Assembly (NCBI RefSeq): GCF_000739935.1
Contig: NZ_BBJU01000027.1
Span: forward strand, 62,001-126,000
From: Agrobacterium rubi TR3 = NBRC 13261
GTDB taxonomy: Bacteria > Pseudomonadota > Alphaproteobacteria > Rhizobiales > Rhizobiaceae
Length of the DNA: 64,000 nucleotides
Reading direction: 5' to 3'
Below are positions 61,379 to 64,000 of this stretch, piece after piece. Within the stretch, counting starts at the first letter, position 1. The number at the start of each line of letters is the position of its first letter. The notes beneath the pieces were generated by a model, which saw only the letters and a list, made by a program, of their open reading frames with translations, did not search any database and was not told where the DNA came from. The position numbers were made by a program, and so were the translations under genes.

Positions 61379-62839
61379 TTATAATCCGCTCAAACACATG
61401 TACTTCCAAGTTAGATAATCATCAAGCCCGTGGGTTGATCCTTCTCTTCCGATCCCGCTTTCATTCACCCCGCCAAAAGGGACCACTTCGGTGGAGATAA
61501 GTCCTGCATTTACCCCTATCATGCCGAACTTGAGGCTCTGAGAAATGGCAAATGTGCGCTTGAGACTCTGAGTATAGAAATACGCAGCAAGCCCGGAATC
61601 CGTCGCATTCGCTGCCGTTATAACTTCTTCATCCGCACGAAATCGAGAGACGGCAGCCAGGGGCCCAAATGTCTCCTCTCGGCAGACGGCCATATGATCC
61701 TTCACCTCAGCCAACACAGTGGGCTGAAAGAACGTTTTGCCAAGCTTATGGCGTTCGCCTCCGACTACGATCCGGCCACCCTCCGCAACAGCATTGGAAA
61801 TGTGTTGTTCGACTTTCTCGAGTGCGGCCATGTTTATGAGAGGACCTTGTTCGACACCCTCATCAAAACCATTTCCGACTTCCAATGTCTCCACGGCATG
61901 AGAGAGCTTTTCGAGGAAGGCGTCGTACACGCTGTCATGAATATAGAAGCGGTTTGTACAGATGCATGTTTGCCCCGAATTGCGAAACTTTGAGGCCATC
62001 GCGCCTTCGACTGCCTTGTTGATGTCTGCATCGTCGAAAACTATAAAGGGCGCGTTGCCCCCCAGTTCCATGGAGACGCGCTTCATCGTATCCGCCGATT
62101 GACGGTACAGAAGTTTTCCCACCGCCGTCGAACCCGTAAAAGTGATTTTTGACACCATTCGACTTGACGTCAACTCCGCCCCGATTGCGATAGGATCTCC
62201 GGTGACGATGTTGACTACACCCGCCGGAACACCCGACTCAGCAGCGAGCCTTCCCCAAGCAAGGCCACAATAGGGGGTCAGTTCAGAAGGCTTAATGATG
62301 ATCGTGCAACCGGTAGCCAGTGCCGCCGCGAGCTTTCTCGCAATCATGGAGAATGGGAAATTCCATGGCGTAATCGCGCCGACGACACCGACAGGCTCCC
62401 GCGTCACCAGGATTTTACGGTCAGCCCAAGGCGAGGGAATGGTTTCGCCGTTGATACGCCTTGCCTGTTCCGCAAACCAGGTGACGTAGGCGGCTGCGCT
62501 TTCGATCTCGCCTCGGGCCTCGGGAAGCGGCTTCCCCTGCTCCAATGTAAGCAATTCGGCAAGTTCATCGCGATGTCGATGGATAAGATCAGCCATGCGG
62601 TGAAGTACGCGTGCACGCTCGCCTGCGGTAAAATTGCTCCAGGTCGGAAAGGCGTCGTTTGCAGCCAGGATGGCACGGGCCGTCTCATTTGCACCGCAAT
62701 AGGGAACAGTTCCTACGATGCGGTCGGTCGCAGGGTCGGTGACGCCAAGTGTCCTGCGGTCGTCCGCTTCGATCCAGTCACCGCCAATAAAAATACGTTC
62801 ATTCAGCCAGTCGCTACCCACGTGATTATGCAACATCAT
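61379..62839 (-). CDS. NAD(P)-dependent aldehyde dehydrogenase, succinate-semialdehyde type (GabD-like)
   Basis: 486 aa. WLNERIFIGGDWIEADDRRTLGVTDPATD, EPVGVVGAITPWNFPFSMIARKLAAALATGCTIIIKPSELTP, the catalytic Glu in SMELGGNAPFIVFDDAD, catalytic Cys in NSGQTCICTNRFYIHD, and EETFGPLAAVSRF near the end. GabD-type enzymes carry ICxxR after the Cys, and CTNR fits. Oxidises succinate semialdehyde or a related omega-oxo acid. Same strand as the binding protein just upstream (107 bases), so it may serve breakdown of what that protein imports. Confidence 0.9.
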   Translation of the reverse strand: MMLHNHVGSDWLNERIFIGGDWIEADDRRTLGVTDPATDRIVGTVPYCGANETARAILAANDAFPTWSNFTAGERARVLHRMADLIHRHRDELAELLTLEQGKPLPEARGEIESAAAYVTWFAEQARRINGETIPSPWADRKILVTREPVGVVGAITPWNFPFSMIARKLAAALATGCTIIIKPSELTPYCGLAWGRLAAESGVPAGVVNIVTGDPIAIGAELTSSRMVSKITFTGSTAVGKLLYRQSADTMKRVSMELGGNAPFIVFDDADINKAVEGAMASKFRNSGQTCICTNRFYIHDSVYDAFLEKLSHAVETLEVGNGFDEGVEQGPLINMAALEKVEQHISNAVAEGGRIVVGGERHKLGKTFFQPTVLAEVKDHMAVCREETFGPLAAVSRFRADEEVITAANATDSGLAAYFYTQSLKRTFAISQSLKFGMIGVNAGLISTEVVPFGGVNESGIGREGSTHGLDDYLTWKYMCLSGL

Positions 62840-62946
62840 GATTTCCAGAATAGAAGGTGTGAGGTGGAGCCGTTGTTTTCAGGCGAGATTTTCAAAAGGA
62901 ACAGTGTACTAGGAGGCAGCAGCGTGCCTTGCCTCCTGGGAACAGA

Positions 62947-64000
62947 TCAGCGGATCCATTCATTCCAACGCTGTACCAGCATGCTCATATTTGCGTTGAT
63001 CCATTGCGCATCGGGTACGATAATGCGCTGCTCGACATCTGACGATGATGGGAGAGTGTCCCGGGCTTTCTGAGACATCATAGAAATTGCTTGTTGGCTC
63101 GGAGGGGTGCACGAAAGCGTCTCGCAAGCCTTCGCCTGAACCGATGGGTTTTTCAGCCAGTACGTGATCAGCTTCAACGCATTCTCGCGGTTTTTCGCAC
63201 CTCGAATGAGCGCGATCCGATCGCCGACGAGGAAAGCTCCGTCGTAACTCCAGCCAATGTCAAACCCTTCAGCCTGCAGCGCTTTAGCCCGTGTCAACCA
63301 GATCTGTCCGAGGCGATACTCGTCGTTGCGAAAGCCCTGTACGCTCTGGTCACCGGTCTTCCACCACAGTTGAACGGCGGGCCGAATTTCATCCAGCTTG
63401 CGGAATGCGCGATCAACGTCGATTGGGAAAAGGTCTTCCTTCGCAACGCCATCAGCAAGCAACGCCGCGGCCAGTACCCGCCAGGGGTCATCGAAGTTTG
63501 GGAATGCTCGCCCGCCTGGAAATTTTTCAACGTTCCACATGTCCGCCCATGTTTTCGGGTCACTGCCATTTCCGTCAGGCTTGTAAGCCAACAGGGTAGC
63601 GGTCGACTGCAATCGCGCCCCGCCCCGTGTGCAGGCATCGGCCACGAGATGAGTGTCAACGTCGAACTGCAGGCAATATGCTGAGAGATCCTCGGTGATC
63701 TTATAATGAGCGTCGGATCCTGCCTGAATTTCTCCGTCCAGATAGAGGTCCCATGTCACGTTGTTGGTTTGCACCATGGCCGTGACCTTGGCTCGTTTTT
63801 CCGCGTCTGTCGCAGATACCGTAACAACTTCTATCCCAGTTTCCTTGGTGAAAGGCACGAACCAGGCATCCCGCAAGGCCTTTTCGTAGGTGCCACCCGT
63901 CGTAGCGATGACGACGCGCTCGTTTGCTTGTGCGTTTCCGAGGTGGAGAGATGTTGTGAAAGCGAGTGCCAACATCAGACCTAAACCTGATTTCAGGCAA
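62947..64000 (-). CDS. Periplasmic binding protein of the polyamine/iron (family 1) type, 5' end outside window
   Basis: 351 codons are visible. The frame stays open to the right edge, where GLGLMLALAFTTSLHLGNAQAN is the end of a signal peptide, so the start lies a few codons beyond 64000. ERVVIATTGGTYEKALRDAWFVPFTKETGIEVVTVSAT, VTWDLYLDGEIQAGSDA, FPGGRAFPNFDDPWRVLAAALLADGVAKEDLFPIDVDRAFRKLDEIRPAVQLWWKTGDQS and RGAKNRENALKLITYWLKNPSVQA match PotD-like binding proteins. Permease and ATPase genes would be expected to the right. With the GabD-like enzyme downstream, an amine such as putrescine or GABA is a reasonable guess. Confidence 0.88.
   Translation of the reverse strand, partial: CLKSGLGLMLALAFTTSLHLGNAQANERVVIATTGGTYEKALRDAWFVPFTKETGIEVVTVSATDAEKRAKVTAMVQTNNVTWDLYLDGEIQAGSDAHYKITEDLSAYCLQFDVDTHLVADACTRGGARLQSTATLLAYKPDGNGSDPKTWADMWNVEKFPGGRAFPNFDDPWRVLAAALLADGVAKEDLFPIDVDRAFRKLDEIRPAVQLWWKTGDQSVQGFRNDEYRLGQIWLTRAKALQAEGFDIGWSYDGAFLVGDRIALIRGAKNRENALKLITYWLKNPSVQAKACETLSCTPPSQQAISMMSQKARDTLPSSSDVEQRIIVPDAQWINANMSMLVQRWNEWIR

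Noticed and set aside
1..64000. tRNA, rRNA, CRISPR arrays, phage attachment sites, replication origin
   Set aside because: Looked for cloverleaf arms, CCA ends, regularly spaced repeats, repABC-type or integrase genes and found none that I could support.

Overview
The window looks like a segment of a Rhizobiaceae genome (Agrobacterium/Rhizobium type). The reasons are an Omp25/RopB-type outer-membrane barrel, DUF982 and DUF3313 proteins, a ROSE-like RNA thermometer ahead of a small heat-shock gene, many solute-binding ABC importers, and a sulfonate/sulfone utilisation cluster. Most of it is accessory: catabolic and transport operons separated by long non-coding gaps that hold gene debris.

Region 1-20.8 kb. 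Left to right it carries an outer-membrane protein that runs off the left edge and a microcin-like export locus on the minus strand. That locus consists of a C39-peptidase ABC transporter, an HlyD adaptor and a 79-residue double-glycine precursor, closed by a hairpin. Next come small secreted and membrane proteins, a DUF3313 lipoprotein and an OmpR/EnvZ-type two-component pair. Two intact members and one decayed copy of a small REC-like family follow or intersperse these. An RND efflux pair comes next with a convergent TetR gene, then remnants of an S41 peptidase and an IS3 transposase and a frameshifted Fic gene. Boxes built of 10-bp direct repeats of GTTGC(G/A)AAAT type recur upstream of many genes here, including the two-component operon itself, which suggests a local regulon.

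Region 21.3-33.5 kb. One plus-strand operon encodes a GntR/FCD regulator, two tandem paralogous family-5 binding proteins, DppB and DppC permeases, an SDR, a NodB-fold deacetylase, a gamma-glutamyltransferase, DppD and DppF ATPases and an M20 amidohydrolase. Together they could import and dismantle a gamma-glutamyl or N-acylated compound.

Region 33.7-42.9 kb. Minus-strand sulfur-scavenging genes: an SsuD-like monooxygenase, two SsuC-like permeases, SsuA, SsuB, two NtaA/DszA-type flavin monooxygenases and an SfnB/DszC-type flavoprotein.

Region 43.2-47.9 kb. A thermometer-controlled Hsp20 gene, a DUF982 gene, an XRE regulator, and divergent from it a fatty acid desaturase coupled to a PhnD-like binding domain without a signal peptide.

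Region 47.9-53.8 kb. A six-gene minus-strand operon encodes an OpuC-type quaternary-amine ABC importer, a HutC-type GntR repressor and a histidine-ammonia-lyase homologue that lacks the Ala-Ser-Gly triad forming the MIO cofactor. A HutC-like operator precedes the operon. My best guess is uptake and trimethylamine elimination of a betaine of histidine (ergothioneine or hercynine).

Region 54-64 kb. A COG0523 GTPase with Zur-like palindromes and a truncated divergent copy, a GNAT remnant, a chemoreceptor, an AraC regulator divergent from a quinone-oxidoreductase-like MDR, a succinate-semialdehyde-type dehydrogenase, and a binding protein that continues past the right edge.

No tRNA, rRNA or CRISPR array was seen. 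Functions are assigned by reading motifs; no database search was possible.
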